In this document: in pieces, positions 19,396 through 30,192 of the stretch | Numbering within the stretch: the stretch's first letter is position 1 | Layout: every line of letters starts with the position of its first letter | From: Serpens gallinarum | GTDB taxonomy: Bacteria; Pseudomonadota; Gammaproteobacteria; Pseudomonadales; Pseudomonadaceae | Direction: 5' to 3' | DNA length: 64,000 nt | NCBI RefSeq assembly: GCF_014836765.1 | Contig: NZ_JACSQG010000001.1 | Location: 987,029-1,051,028 of the forward strand | Program-made: the position numbers and the translations under genes | Notes under the pieces: model-generated | The model's input: the letters and a program-made list of their open reading frames with translations, nothing else | What the model was told of the DNA's origin: nothing | The model's database searches: none

Positions 19396-20120
19396 ATGAA
19401 TACCGGGGCTTTACTGGAGCAACTGCTGCGCTCACGGCTGGGTTCTGCGACCGGCGCTCCACAGGGTTCATCACCTTCGGGTGGGCTCGGTGACCTGTTG
19501 GGCGGCCTGCTGGGCGGCGGTTCCGCTGCCGACCCGACACAAGAACGGCAAGGAGGCCCAGGTGGTCTGGGTGATGTGCTCGGCGGCCTGCTCGGTGGCG
19601 GGGCGCCACAGACCGGGCAAGCAGGGCGGGACGGCTCGGGTGGCTTGAACCTCGGCAGCCTGGCCACGCTGGGTATGCTCGCCTACCAGGCCTACAGCGC
19701 CTGGCAACGGCAGCAAGGCCAGGCTCCGCAACATGAGCCGCAGACGGTCAACCGCCTGATGGGCGCGCCGGCCGAGGCGCACAGCACGGCGATCCTGCGG
19801 GCGATGATTGCTGCGGCCAAGGCTGATGGGCGCATGGATGCCGCCGAGCAGCAACTGGTCCAGGCGGAACTCGCTAAGCTGACCGACGACTCTGAGCTGC
19901 AAGCCTGGCTGGACCAGGAAGTGCGCAGCCCGCTCGATCCTGCGCGCGTCGCCGAATCGGCCAGCAGCCCGGAACGGCCGCGGAAATGTACCTCGCCAGT
20001 GTACTGCTGGTGGGCAGCGAGCAGTCCGGTGAGCGCCCTTATCTCGATGCGCTGGCGCAGCATCTGCGCCTCGATGCCGAGTTGCGCGAGCAATTGGAGG
20101 CGCAGGTGCGGGCGGTTTGA
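19396..20120 (+). pseudogene. YebE/DUF533-family protein gene, frameshifted near the 3' end
   Basis: The first ~192 codons encode a DUF533 (TerB-like) membrane-associated protein: MNTGALLEQLL start, Gly-rich repeats with LGDLLGGLLGGG, LATLGMLAYQAY, then AMIAAAKADGRMDAAEQQ. At about 19973 the frame breaks: the original frame goes on as Arg/Ser/Trp-rich nonsense to 20181, while the +1 frame continues the expected ending AAEMYLASVLLVG ... YLDALAQHL ... VRAV and stops at 20120. The span is 725 bases, one short of a codon multiple. Adding one A at GGAA would restore SSPETAAEMYLAS. Either a real loss-of-frame mutation or a sequencing error. Confidence 0.85.
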
Positions 20121-20216
20121 CCGTGTAGGCCCGTTTGCAGGGGCATCATGGCAGTCCGTCATACTTTCCGGGTATCCATGAAAAGTTGGGATTGCCGCGC
20201 ACTGACGGGTTGCGTG

Positions 20217-20245
20217 CTGTCAGCGTCGGTCGGCTGCGTTATAAT
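20217..20245 (+). promoter_or_regulatory. Putative sigma-70 promoter of prfB
   Basis: -35-like CTGTCA at 20217-20222, a 17-base spacer, and a perfect -10 TATAAT at 20240-20245, about 40 bases before the prfB ATG. Confidence 0.6.
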
Positions 20246-20286
20246 CGCCGGCTTTTCGAACCGTCCGACTGCGAGTGCCGCCCGCC

Positions 20287-21382
20287 ATGGAAATCAATCC
20301 GATCCTCAACAGCATCAAGGACCTGTCCGAACGTTCAACCACTATTCGGGGGTATCTTTGACTACGATCAGAAAGCTGATCGCCTGGTCGAAGTAAACCG
20401 CGAACTCGAAGACCCGAACGTCTGGAACAACCCTGAATACGCCCAGAACCTGGGCCGCGAACGTGCCCAGCTGGCACAGATCGTCGAAACTCTCGACGAG
20501 ATGAGCAGCGGCCTGGCCGATTCCCGCGACCTGCTGGACATGGCCGTCGAAGAAAACGATCAGGGCGCGGTGGATGACGTCGCCGCCGAAATCGAGCGCC
20601 TGCGCGAAATCCTCGAAAAACTGGAATTTCGCCGCATGTTCAGCGGCGAGATGGACGCCAACAACTGCTACCTGGACATCCAGGCCGGCTCCGGCGGCAC
20701 CGAGGCCCAGGACTGGGCGAATATCCTGCTGCGCATGTACCTGCGCTGGGCCGACCATCGCGGTTTCGACGCCACCATCATGGAGCTGTCGGAAGGCGAA
20801 GTGGCGGGTATCAAGGGCGCCACCGTGCACATCAAGGGCGAGTACGCCTACGGCTGGCTGCGCACCGAGATTGGCGTGCACCGCCTGGTGCGCAAAAGCC
20901 CGTACGATTCCGGCAACCGCCGTCATACCTCGTTCACCGCCGTGTTCGTGTCGCCGGAAATCGATGACAACATTGAAATCGACATCAACCCGGCCGACCT
21001 GCGCACCGACACCTACCGTTCCTCGGGCGCGGGTGGCCAGCACGTGAACACCACCGACTCGGCAGTCCGTATCACTCACGTGCCGACCAACACCGTAGTC
21101 AGCTGCCAGAACGAGCGCTCCCAGCACGCCAACCGCGACACCGCAATGAAGATGCTGCGCGCCAAATTGTACGAACTGGAAATGCAGAAGCGCCGCGAGG
21201 CGTCCCAGGCGCTGGAAGACAATAAGTCGGATATCGGCTGGGGTCACCAGATCCGTTCCTACGTGCTCGACCAGTCGCGCATCAAGGACCTGCGTACCGG
21301 CGTCGAAGAGAGCAACTGCGATGCGGTGCTCGACGGCGATCTGGACCAATTCCTCGAAGCCAGCCTGAAACAGGGCCTGTAA
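20287..21382 (+). CDS. prfB: Peptide chain release factor 2 (programmed +1 frameshift)
   Basis: RF2 releases peptides at UGA and UAA codons. The ATG at 20287 opens a 24-codon frame ending ...RGYL then TGA at 20359-20361; the ribosome must slip +1 at CTT-TGA-C to read Asp and continue to 21382, giving about 364 residues. Catalytic GGQ is at residues 249-251. The stop-codon recognition tripeptide reads Ser-Pro-Tyr at 204-206 instead of the usual SPF. lysS lies downstream, the standard prfB-lysS pairing. Frameshifting makes RF2 autoregulatory: low RF2 favours slippage. Confidence 0.95.
20347..20362 (+). promoter_or_regulatory. RF2 programmed +1 ribosomal frameshift site
   Basis: A Shine-Dalgarno-like CGGGGG, then TAT, then the slippery CTT followed by in-frame TGA and C. 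This is essentially the E. coli site (there AGGGGG). The internal anti-SD contact and the slow UGA-C context are the known stimulators. Confidence 0.93.
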
Positions 21383-21510
21383 CAGGGTAGTAACATCCCG
21401 CCGGCGCGGCCCTGTCCCGCCGGCAACTTCGAATCGCAAACCTGGTGCGCCAGACGCACCTGTACATGGGCACGGAACCTACCGTGCCCCATCGGGAAAA
21501 CACGACGACC

Positions 21511-23013
21511 ATGAGCGAACAACCGCTGAACCAGCACGCCATCCAAGAGGAAGAGAACAGCCTGATCGCCCTGCGCAAGGAAAAACTTGCCGCTGAGCGT
21601 GCCAAGGGCAATGCCTTCCCCAACGACTTTCGCCGCGACAGCTACGCAGCCGACCTGCTGAAACAGTACGCGGACAAAAGCAAGGAAGACCTGGAGGCAG
21701 CGGCGATTCCGGTCAAGGTGGCCGGGCGCATCATGCTCAACCGTGGCGCTTTCATGGTGATTCAGGACATGAGCGGCCGCATCCAGGTGTATGTCGATCG
21801 CAAGACCCTGCCGGCCGAGACCCTGGCCGAGATCAAGACCTGGGACATGGGTGACATCATTGCCACCGAAGGCACCCTGCAGCGCTCCAACAAGGGCGAC
21901 CTGTTTGTACACATGAGCAGCGTCCGTCTGCTGACCAAGTCGCTGCGCCCGCTGCCGGACAAGCACCATGGCCTGACCGACACCGAGCAGCGTTACCGTC
22001 AACGCTACGTCGACCTGATGGTCAACGAGGAAACCCGCCACACCTTCCGCGTGCGTTCCCAGGTGATTGCCCACATCCGCAAGTTCCTCGCCGAGCGTGA
22101 TTTCCTCGAAGTGGAAACCCCGATGCTGCAGGTCATCCCGGGCGGTGCGGCGGCCAAGCCGTTCGAGACCCACCACAACGCCCTGGACCTGCCGATGTTC
22201 CTGCGCATCGCGCCGGAGCTGTACCTCAAGCGCCTGGTGGTTGGCGGCTTCGAGCGCGTCTTCGAAATCAACCGCAACTTCCGTAACGAAGGTGTTTCGA
22301 CCCGGCACAACCCCGAGTTCACCATGCTCGAGTTCTACCAGGCCTACGCCGACTACGAAGACAACATGGACCTCACCGAAGAGCTGTTCCGCGAATTGGC
22401 CCTGGCGGTGCTGGGCTCTACCGATGTGCCCTATGGCGACAAGGTGTTCCACTTTGGCGAGCCCTTTGCGCGCCTCTCGGTGTTCGACTCGATTCTCAAG
22501 TACAACCCGGACATCACCGCGGCCGACCTGCAGGACCTCGACACCGCCCGTGCCATCGCCAAGAAAGCCGGCGCCAAGGTGCTGGGCTTCGAAGGTCTGG
22601 GCAAGCTGCAGGTGATGATCTTCGAAGAGCTGGTCGAGCATCAGTTGGAACAGCCGACCTTCATCACCCAGTACCCGTTCGAAGTCTCGCCGCTGGCGCG
22701 CCGCAACGATGAGAACCCGAACGTCACCGATCGTTTCGAGTTGTTCATTGGCGGCCGCGAAATCGCCAACGCCTACTCTGAGCTTAACGACGCGGAAGAC
22801 CAGGCCGAACGTTTCCTGGCCCAGGTGGCTGACAAGGATGCCGGCGACGACGAAGCCATGCACTTCGATGCCGACTTCGTGCGCGCCCTGGAATATGGCA
22901 TGCCGCCGACCGCGGGCGAAGGTATCGGCATTGACCGCCTGGTGATGCTGCTGACCAACTCGCCGTCGATCCGCGACGTCATCCTGTTCCCGCACATGCG
23001 CCCGGAGCAGTGA
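21511..23013 (+). CDS. lysS: Lysine-tRNA ligase (class II)
   Basis: Charges tRNA-Lys. The 500 residues comprise an N-terminal OB-fold anticodon-binding domain (about 60-170) and a class II catalytic core with motif 2 FRNEG and motif 3 [13 protein letters not shown]. The ATG at 21511 gives the usual start MSEQPLNQH; upstream in-frame codons are spacer. It follows prfB by 128 bases and is closed by a strong terminator. Confidence 0.96.
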   Translation: MSEQPLNQHAIQEEENSLIALRKEKLAAERAKGNAFPNDFRRDSYAADLLKQYADKSKEDLEAAAIPVKVAGRIMLNRGAFMVIQDMSGRIQVYVDRKTLPAETLAEIKTWDMGDIIATEGTLQRSNKGDLFVHMSSVRLLTKSLRPLPDKHHGLTDTEQRYRQRYVDLMVNEETRHTFRVRSQVIAHIRKFLAERDFLEVETPMLQVIPGGAAAKPFETHHNALDLPMFLRIAPELYLKRLVVGGFERVFEINRNFRNEGVSTRHNPEFTMLEFYQAYADYEDNMDLTEELFRELALAVLGSTDVPYGDKVFHFGEPFARLSVFDSILKYNPDITAADLQDLDTARAIAKKAGAKVLGFEGLGKLQVMIFEELVEHQLEQPTFITQYPFEVSPLARRNDENPNVTDRFELFIGGREIANAYSELNDAEDQAERFLAQVADKDAGDDEAMHFDADFVRALEYGMPPTAGEGIGIDRLVMLLTNSPSIRDVILFPHMRPEQ

Positions 23014-23026
23014 TCGTTCGTTGAAT

Positions 23027-23053
23027 AAAAAACCGCCCTTGGGCGGTTTTTTT
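23027..23053 (+). terminator. Rho-independent terminator after lysS
   Basis: AAAACCGCCC / GGGCGGTTTT stem with a TT loop and a seven-T run. The A-rich left flank would let it work in both directions. Confidence 0.88.
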
Positions 23054-23186
23054 GTGCCACGAGTTAGATCGGGCCGGGCTACATCGCGATCGCCCGCTCG
23101 GCTGCGTAGGGTTGCTCCCACTTGCTAAGCTTTCTGCACATCAAGTCGTTGATCCAGCCGAGCCGACCGTCAACAAGGAGCATGAA

Positions 23187-23738
23187 ATGCAAGCCTGGCG
23201 AATTCTGCTGTTGGTGCCCTTTTTCTTGCTCGGTGGATGTCTGGTGTCCTTTCGTGAGCCGCTGCCGGCCAACGAGCCGGCGCCCATCCCATTGCTGGGC
23301 GAATGGACGCACAAGAACGAATGGGGCGAACGGATTTATATGCGGGTCAGTCGTGCCGGCAGCAACCTGTACAAGGCACTTGTCTACCAGGCCGATCCGG
23401 ATGATCCCGAGGATGCGCAGGAATATGGCTTTACCGTGGCCCAGCATGGCCGGCGCTGGTATTTTTCCGCCGGCTTGCCAAAACGGCTGGGCAACAATTT
23501 CGCGATTGCGGGGTTCGAGCTCACCACCGATAACGAATTGGTGATCTACACCCTCGATGTTCAGCGTATCCTACAGGCGATAGATGACGGCACGCTGACC
23601 GGCAAGCGGGTGGACACTCCCGAAGGCGATGGTGCGCTAATCAGCAGTGACTTGCAGCAAGTGTTCGCCTATCTCGATGATCAGGCCAATACCGATACCT
23701 TTATCGAAGTGGCGCGCTTTCAGCGCGTCGGCCAGTGA
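23187..23738 (+). CDS. Putative lipoprotein, unknown function
   Basis: A 183-residue predicted lipoprotein: hydrophobic signal sequence with lipobox LGGC and the acylated Cys at residue 18. Asp or Glu is absent at +2 (Leu), so outer-membrane sorting is likely. The mature part looks mainly beta with LLGEWTHKNEWGERIYMRV and later VYTLDVQRI-like strands (IYTLDVQRI); no known domain is recognised. The start is chosen from AAGGAG five bases upstream. It ends seven bases before the DUF1704 gene, so the two are probably co-expressed. Confidence 0.72.
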   Translation: MQAWRILLLVPFFLLGGCLVSFREPLPANEPAPIPLLGEWTHKNEWGERIYMRVSRAGSNLYKALVYQADPDDPEDAQEYGFTVAQHGRRWYFSAGLPKRLGNNFAIAGFELTTDNELVIYTLDVQRILQAIDDGTLTGKRVDTPEGDGALISSDLQQVFAYLDDQANTDTFIEVARFQRVGQ

Positions 23739-23745
23739 GGGGCCG

Positions 23746-25041
23746 ATGAATTTACGAGAAGAACTGGACGACTATCAACTGACGGTCCGGGCGCTGTCCG
23801 ACCGGCTAGTAGAAGCACAGACGCCGATCCGCGTCCTCGATGCGGTGAAGTGGGATGACAGTATTCGACAGGGATTCTTCGACGCCCATTGCAAGCGCCT
23901 GCCGCAAGTCGACCAGGCCTATTACCAGAGCCGTCCGCTGGCCTTCGATGCCGAGGCCAAGAAGCGCGAGTTCCAGGATATCGAACGGGACATTACCCGC
24001 CAACTCGGCCAGTTCAATCCGGTCGGACAGATCATGCGGCGCATGTGTCGCGAATACCGCATGGTCATTCGCATGCTCGAAGCGCGTGGCACTGCAGATT
24101 TCGGGCTGATCTCTCAGGAACTCTACGGTGCGGCCACGGATGCCTTCCACGCTGGTGATCCGACTCTGGCCGACCTGGGCCTGATGCTTTCCGATTACCT
24201 GAACAACATCGCCGACCGTAGCGACCTGCAGGACGAGCCCCGGACGCTGACCGCCAACCAGGCGGTAGAGTTGTTGCAAAGCCGCCTGGATGGCGTGTTT
24301 GGCGAGGGGGAGGGAGTGGTCAGGGTATTCGAGTCCGATGGCATCTTGGCCGACGCGGCGGCCGGCGCCGATTACATCAAGATCCGCAGCGATGCGATGT
24401 TCAACGTTCGCGACATCAAGGCCCTGGAGGTCCATGAGGGACTGGTGCATGTGGGCACCACGCTCAATGGGTTGAGCCAGCCGATCTGTACGTTCCTGGC
24501 CAAGGGGCCGCCTTCTTCCACGGTGACGCAGGAAGGGCTGGCGATCCTTATGGAGGTGATTGCCTTCGCGTCCTACCCGACCCGCCTGCGCAAGCTGACC
24601 AACCGCACCCGCGCCATTCACCTGGCCGAGGAGGGCGCCGATTTCCTCGACATATTCCAGTTCTTCCACGATCAGGATTACAGTCAGGAAGAGAGCTACA
24701 GCAACGCCAGCCGGGTGTTTCGTGGCTCAACGCCCAGTGGTCTGCCCTTCACCAAGGACCTGTCGTACCTGAAGGGTTTCATCCTCATCTACAACTACAT
24801 CCAGCTCGCCGTGCGCAAGGGCAAGCTGGAGCAGATTCCGCTGTTGTTCTGCGGTAAGACCACCTTGGAAGATATGCGCACACTGCGTCAGCTGGTGGAT
24901 GAAGGCCTGGTGGCGCCGCCGCGCTATTTGCCCGAGCAGTTCCGCGACCTCAATGCATTGTCGGCGTGGATGTGCTTCTCCAACTTCCTCAATCACCTGA
25001 GCCTGGATCGCATCGAGGCTGATTACGCGAATATTCTTTAA
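23746..25041 (+). CDS. DUF1704 / QEGLA-motif protein, putative zinc metallopeptidase (MATCAP-like family)
   Basis: A 431-residue protein of the family annotated as flavohemoglobin expression-modulating QEGLA motif protein (TIGR02421/DUF1704). Seen directly: HEGLVH (HExxxH-type metal motif) at residues 230-235 and QEGLA at 262-266, whose Glu is the probable third metal ligand. Eukaryotic DUF1704 members such as MATCAP are tubulin tyrosine carboxypeptidases using an HExxxH site, so a carboxypeptidase-like activity is a reasonable inference; the bacterial substrate is unknown. There is no signal peptide, so it is cytoplasmic. It follows the lipoprotein gene by seven bases; GAGGGG upstream sets the start. 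Confidence 0.82.
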   Translation: MNLREELDDYQLTVRALSDRLVEAQTPIRVLDAVKWDDSIRQGFFDAHCKRLPQVDQAYYQSRPLAFDAEAKKREFQDIERDITRQLGQFNPVGQIMRRMCREYRMVIRMLEARGTADFGLISQELYGAATDAFHAGDPTLADLGLMLSDYLNNIADRSDLQDEPRTLTANQAVELLQSRLDGVFGEGEGVVRVFESDGILADAAAGADYIKIRSDAMFNVRDIKALEVHEGLVHVGTTLNGLSQPICTFLAKGPPSSTVTQEGLAILMEVIAFASYPTRLRKLTNRTRAIHLAEEGADFLDIFQFFHDQDYSQEESYSNASRVFRGSTPSGLPFTKDLSYLKGFILIYNYIQLAVRKGKLEQIPLLFCGKTTLEDMRTLRQLVDEGLVAPPRYLPEQFRDLNALSAWMCFSNFLNHLSLDRIEADYANIL

Positions 25042-25129
25042 CGGGAACGGGCAGCACGCTGATCAGGCTGCGTTTTTTTGCTTGCTGGCCGACAATGACC
25101 GGCAGAATCCTTCTGTAGTGGACTTTCGC

Positions 25130-25453
25130 ATGACCGAACGCAATCTCATTCCCTATATCCTCACCTCCATCGGCACCGTCGTCGCCACTGTGGCGGTACT
25201 GACCTACTACGGCTATGTGCATGTCGCCAAACCCGAGGATGCGCTGCTGCTGGCTGACTTCACCATGCTCAAGACAGTGCCGGGTGAGGACTACAAACTG
25301 TCGCTCAAGCCGGCGCAGCAGGTGGCCCAATGCATCGACGGCGTGCTGGTGCTGTTCGACACCCAGCAAAAAGGCCTGACCGGCGTGCTGGTCGACAACC
25401 GCAAACAGGCGGTGCGCTGCATGGGGGAGGAAACCCCGCAACTGATCAAGTGA
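25130..25453 (+). CDS. Small single-pass membrane protein, unknown function
   Basis: A 107-residue protein with one N-terminal transmembrane helix (about residues 7-25, LIPYILTSIGTVVATVAVL) and a small C-terminal domain with two cysteines. The ATG at 25130 directly precedes the hydrophobic stretch. No domain is recognised. It is 88 bases after the DUF1704 gene and is followed by a hairpin terminator. Confidence 0.6.
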   Translation: MTERNLIPYILTSIGTVVATVAVLTYYGYVHVAKPEDALLLADFTMLKTVPGEDYKLSLKPAQQVAQCIDGVLVLFDTQQKGLTGVLVDNRKQAVRCMGEETPQLIK

Positions 25454-25474
25454 GCCATTGCAAGTGAGCCATTG
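25447..25474 (+). repeat. 14-bp perfect tandem duplication
   Basis: CAAGTGAGCCATTG occurs twice back to back, covering the stop codon of the upstream gene. The second copy supplies the left arm of the terminator hairpin; the first copy is a spare left arm. Confidence 0.9.
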
Positions 25475-25507
25475 AGGGCCTGCTGGCCAGGCACTTCAAT
25501 GGCTTTT
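25468..25507 (+). terminator. Hairpin terminator between convergent genes
   Basis: GCCATTGA / TCAATGGC arms, with an inner GGCC-tgct-GGCC stem, then TTTT. The right arm overlaps the stop codon of the convergent minus-strand gene. Confidence 0.6.
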
Positions 25508-25834
25508 CTGCTCGCTGCTCAGACGTCGCAGGTACTGGCGCGACAGGGCCAGAAAACGCGGCGTCGGGCCAATATCTTCATACAGCGGATCGCCCTGTTC
25601 ATCGGTGGCCACCACCTGGCTGCCCTTGACATAGGGCAGGCTGGCTTCAAGTTCTTCCAGCGCGGCGGCAATCAGCTCGCCAAGCAACTCCTCAACGCTG
25701 CGCTTGGGGTACATCTCGGAGAGCGCAGTGAGTCGCGCCGCCGACTCCAGATCGAGATGTAGCTGATAGCTCTGGGCGGTCATCCGCCCCTTGGCATTTT
25801 GTTCCCAGTGCTGAACAAGCTCGCGGATTTTCAT
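25496..25834 (-). CDS. Conserved hypothetical protein
   Basis: A 112-residue soluble protein. The central part is helical ([25 protein letters not shown]) and the C-terminal half contains [21 protein letters not shown] recognise it as a small conserved pseudomonad protein but not its function. It has no signal peptide or membrane segment. It lies divergent from ppc, sharing the upstream region. Confidence 0.6.
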   Translation of the reverse strand: MKIRELVQHWEQNAKGRMTAQSYQLHLDLESAARLTALSEMYPKRSVEELLGELIAAALEELEASLPYVKGSQVVATDEQGDPLYEDIGPTPRFLALSRQYLRRLSSEQKSH

Positions 25835-25939
25835 GCAGACCTCGGATCGACGTGTTCTTTAAAGCTAGCCCATACGGGCGTGTTGGCTAAACCGCAGGTG
25901 CGCTGCCACGCTGTAACGGGTAGAAGAAGGAGCCAACAG

Positions 25940-28573
25940 ATGGCGACGATCGATGTACGGCTGCGCGAGGACGTACACCTGCTCGGCGAATTGCTCGGCG
26001 AGACCATTCGCGAACAGTATGGTCCGGGCTTTCTGAACAAGATTGAGCGTATCCGCAAGGGTGCCAAAAGCGCGCGCAAAGGCTCCGAGGCGGGCGCCCG
26101 GCAATTGACGCAGAACCTCGATGCGCTGGCCGAAGGCGAGCTGTTGCCGATGACCCGGGCTTTCAATCAGTTTCTCAACTTGGCCAATATCGCCGAACAA
26201 TACCATCAGGTTCGTCGACGTTCGCCACACGAGGCGGTGCCCTTTGAAGATCGCGTGCTGGGCGATCTGTTCCGGCGTCTGAAGGCAGCGGGCATGCGCG
26301 CCGAAGACCTGGCCACTCACGTAGCGGGCCTGGAGATCGAGCTGGTGCTCACCGCCCATCCCACGGAAGTGACCCGCCGCACCCTGATCCAGAAATACGA
26401 CGCCATTGCCATCGAGCTGGCCGTTGCCGATCACGACCTGAGCCCGGCCGAGCGCACGGCCAGCCGGGTGCGCTTGCGTCGTCTGGTTGCCGAGGCCTGG
26501 CACACCGAGGAAATTCGCCGCCAGCGACCCAGCCCGCTGGACGAGGCCAAGTCCGGTTTCGCTGTCATCGAGCATTCGCTGTGGCAGGCAATGCCGACCT
26601 TCATGCGTGGACTCGATCAGGCTCTGCTGGAGTGCTGCGGTCAGCGCTTGGCCTTGAGCGTTGCGCCGGTCCGCTTTGCGTCCTGGATGGGCGGTGACCG
26701 GGACGGCAACCCCAACGTCACCGCTGCGGTGAGCCGCGAAGTGTTGCTACTGGCGCGTTGGATGGCCGCCGATCTATTTTTGCGGGATATCGATCAACTG
26801 ATCGATGACCTGTCCATGCAGCGTGCCAATAGCGCGTTGCGCGAGCGGGTGGGGGATTGCGCCGAGCCTTATCGAGCCGTACTCAAGCCGCTGCGTGAGC
26901 GCTTGCGCACGACCCGCGCCTGGGCCGAGGCGGCGTTGGAAGCGCCGTTGGCAGCGAGCGCCGGCACCCTGACCAACACCGCCGAACTGCGCGAGCCGCT
27001 GGAGCTGTGTTATCGCTCCCTGCAGGACTGTGGCATGGGCGTGATCGCCGATGGCCCGTTACTGGATTGCCTGCGCCGCGTGGCGGTGTTCGGCTTGTTC
27101 CTCACCCGCCTGGATATCCGTCAAGAAGCCGGCCGGCATGCGGCGGCGCTGGATGAGATCACTGAATTTCTCGGCCTGGGTCATTATCGGGACTGGGGCG
27201 AAGAGCGCCGTCTGGCCTTTCTGCAGGACGAGTTGGTCAACCCGCGTCCGTTGTTGCCGCGCGGCCATGTGCTAAGTGCCGAGAACGCCGAAGTTCTCGC
27301 CACCTGTGCGCTGATTGCCGAGGCCCCGGCTGCGGCGGTGGGCTCCTATGTAATTTCCATGGCCGGTGCACCCTCGGATGTGCTGGCGGTGCAATTGCTG
27401 CTCAAGGAGGCGGGCGTGAGGCGCGCTATACGCGTGGTGCCGCTGTTCGAAACCTTGGCTGACCTGCAGCGCGCAGGGCAGGTCATCGACCGACTGCTGG
27501 CATTGCCGCTCTATCGCGCGAGCCTGGCCGGGGTGCAGGAAGTCATGATTGGGTATTCCGATTCGGCCAAGGACGCTGGTACCACGGCCGCCGCCTGGGC
27601 GCAGTACCAGGCGCAGGAAAACCTGGTGGCCGTGTGTCGACGACATGCTGTGGAGCTGCTGCTGTTTCACGGCCGCGGCGGCACCGTCGGGCGCGGCGGA
27701 GGGCCGGCCCATGCGGCGATTCTGTCGCAGCCGCCGGGGTCGGTGTCCGGCCGTTTGCGTACGACCGAGCAAGGCGAAATGATCCGCTTCAAATTCGGCT
27801 TGCCCGCCATCGCCGTGCAGAACCTCAATCTCTATCTGGCGGCCGTGCTCGAAGCCACGGTAGAGCCGCCTCGCGAACCTGAAGAGGCTTGGCGCGCGCT
27901 GATGGACGAGATGGCCGCTGCAGGGCTGGCGGCCTATCGAGGGGTGGTGCGTGAGCATGCGCAGTTCGTCGAGTACTTTCGCCAGGCCACCCCGGAGCAA
28001 GAACTGGCGCGTCTGCCGCTGGGCAGTCGCCCGGCACGGCGTCAGGCGGGAGGCGTGGAGAGCCTGCGGGCGATTCCGTGGATCTTCGCCTGGACACAGA
28101 CGCGGCTGATGCTGCCGGCTTGGCTGGGCTGGGAAGCCGCGCTCGCCGAGGCCCTGCAACGCGGCGATGGTGAGCGGCTGAAGGCCATGCGTGAACACTG
28201 GCCGTTCTTCGGAACGCGCATCGACATGCTGGAAATGGTGCTGGCCAAGGCGGATGTGGAGATTGCCCGCCTGTACGATGAGCGTCTGGTGCAGGCGCCA
28301 CTGCGCAAACTGGGCGATAAATTATGCGGCCTATTGTCGCAGGCGTGTGATTGCGTGCTCCAGGTGACCGGGCAATCGGTACTCTTCAGTCACAACCCGC
28401 AGACCTTGGCGGCGATCAATGTGCGCAACACCTATCTGGACCCGTTGCACCTCCTGCAAGTAGAGCTTTTGGCACGTTCACGAGCGTCGCCGGAGGGTGG
28501 CAGTCAGCAGGTCGAGCAGGCATTGCTGGTGAGTGTCGCGGGGATCGCCGCCGGGTTGCGAAATACCGGTTGA
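25940..28573 (+). CDS. ppc: Phosphoenolpyruvate carboxylase
   Basis: Carboxylates PEP to oxaloacetate, replenishing the TCA cycle. The 877 residues match the usual length. Catalytic His140 lies in [11 protein letters not shown]; other landmarks are [12 protein letters not shown], the mobile loop [14 protein letters not shown], and the C-terminal NTG ending that contributes to allosteric aspartate binding. The start at 25940 follows AGAAGGAG and yields [11 protein letters not shown]; the longer upstream frame is spacer. Confidence 0.96.
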   Translation: MATIDVRLREDVHLLGELLGETIREQYGPGFLNKIERIRKGAKSARKGSEAGARQLTQNLDALAEGELLPMTRAFNQFLNLANIAEQYHQVRRRSPHEAVPFEDRVLGDLFRRLKAAGMRAEDLATHVAGLEIELVLTAHPTEVTRRTLIQKYDAIAIELAVADHDLSPAERTASRVRLRRLVAEAWHTEEIRRQRPSPLDEAKSGFAVIEHSLWQAMPTFMRGLDQALLECCGQRLALSVAPVRFASWMGGDRDGNPNVTAAVSREVLLLARWMAADLFLRDIDQLIDDLSMQRANSALRERVGDCAEPYRAVLKPLRERLRTTRAWAEAALEAPLAASAGTLTNTAELREPLELCYRSLQDCGMGVIADGPLLDCLRRVAVFGLFLTRLDIRQEAGRHAAALDEITEFLGLGHYRDWGEERRLAFLQDELVNPRPLLPRGHVLSAENAEVLATCALIAEAPAAAVGSYVISMAGAPSDVLAVQLLLKEAGVRRAIRVVPLFETLADLQRAGQVIDRLLALPLYRASLAGVQEVMIGYSDSAKDAGTTAAAWAQYQAQENLVAVCRRHAVELLLFHGRGGTVGRGGGPAHAAILSQPPGSVSGRLRTTEQGEMIRFKFGLPAIAVQNLNLYLAAVLEATVEPPREPEEAWRALMDEMAAAGLAAYRGVVREHAQFVEYFRQATPEQELARLPLGSRPARRQAGGVESLRAIPWIFAWTQTRLMLPAWLGWEAALAEALQRGDGERLKAMREHWPFFGTRIDMLEMVLAKADVEIARLYDERLVQAPLRKLGDKLCGLLSQACDCVLQVTGQSVLFSHNPQTLAAINVRNTYLDPLHLLQVELLARSRASPEGGSQQVEQALLVSVAGIAAGLRNTG

Positions 28574-28585
28574 GCGGCTTTTTTT
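28547..28585 (+). terminator. Probable terminator overlapping the end of ppc
   Basis: GCCGCCGG ... CCGG ... GCGGC can fold into an imperfect GC-rich hairpin followed immediately by seven T residues. The ppc stop codon lies within the right arm. Confidence 0.5.
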
Positions 28586-28688
28586 GTCATTTTGCTGTGG
28601 CTTGTGCGCCTCGAAAGCGCTGTGTATCTTGGTCAGCCTTTCGCTGTTGGGTGGGCGAACCGGTTGTTGTACGAAACTGGCCCGCTAA

Positions 28689-29384
<696 letters not shown>

Positions 29385-29401
29385 TCGGCGTTACTGCACA
29401 C

Positions 29402-29433
29402 AACGGCCCGCTTGCGGGCCGTTGGCGTTTCTT
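29402..29433 (+). terminator. Hairpin terminator after adk
   Basis: Perfect ten-base arms AACGGCCCGC / GCGGGCCGTT around a TT loop, followed by GGCGTTTCTT, a weak T-rich tail. Confidence 0.65.
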
Positions 29434-29520
29434 GGCGAAACCCGTTACCGCTCTCTGACCCACAGCCTCCTACGACGGGCTTATAATGCCCGCCCTTCTG
29501 ATCTGCCCGGAAACCTGCAC

Positions 29521-30192
29521 ATGACCACCTTGCTGGCCCTGGATACCGCCACTGAAGCCTGCTCCGTAGCCTTGCTGCATGAGGGCCGGGTGTACAGCCA
29601 TTACGAGGTGATTCCGCGCCTGCATGCTCAGCGGCTGCTGCCCATGATTCAGGACCTGTTGGCCGAGGCCGGTGTGGCGCTGTCGGCGGTCGAGGCCATT
29701 GCGTTCGGCCGGGGGCCCGGGGCCTTTACCGGCGTGCGCATTGCGGTGGGCGTGGTGCAAGGGCTGGCCTTCGCCTTGCAGCGTCCCGTGTTGCCGATTT
29801 CCAATCTGGCGGTGCTGGCCCAGCGCGCCCACCGCGAGCATGGCGCCGTGCAGGTTGCTGCCGCCATCGATGCCCGCATGGATGAGGTGTACTGGGGCTG
29901 CTATCGCCTGGAGCAGGGCGAGATGCGCTTGGTCGGCAGCGAGGCGGTCTTGCCGCCTGAAACCGTCTGCTTGCCACGCGATGCTCAGGGTGATTGGTTC
30001 GGCGCCGGCACTGGCTGGGGTTACGCCGAACGCTTGTCGGTGGCACCGGTTGTGCAGTATGCCGGTATGTTGCCGCACGCCGAAGATCTGCTGCGCCTGG
30101 CTGAATATGCCTGGCAGCGCGGCGAAGCCGTAGAGGCTGAGCACGCCCAGCCGGTGTATCTGCGCGACAAGGTAGCCACGCCCAAAGTGTGA
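29521..30192 (+). CDS. tsaB: tRNA threonylcarbamoyladenosine biosynthesis protein TsaB
   Basis: ASKHA-fold subunit of the TsaB-TsaD-TsaE complex that makes t6A at position 37 of ANN-decoding tRNAs. The 223 residues start with LALDTATEACSVAL and contain GRGPGAFTGVRIAVG, the hallmark of the family. The start at 29521 gives MTTLLALDTA. A perfect TATAAT at 29482-29487 suggests its own promoter after the adk terminator, although no good -35 is visible. Confidence 0.94.
   Translation: MTTLLALDTATEACSVALLHEGRVYSHYEVIPRLHAQRLLPMIQDLLAEAGVALSAVEAIAFGRGPGAFTGVRIAVGVVQGLAFALQRPVLPISNLAVLAQRAHREHGAVQVAAAIDARMDEVYWGCYRLEQGEMRLVGSEAVLPPETVCLPRDAQGDWFGAGTGWGYAERLSVAPVVQYAGMLPHAEDLLRLAEYAWQRGEAVEAEHAQPVYLRDKVATPKV

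Noticed and set aside
20135-20286. Upstream in-frame ATG extending prfB
   Set aside because: That frame only exists because of the +1 frameshift. The true start is the ATG at 20287 in the zero frame.
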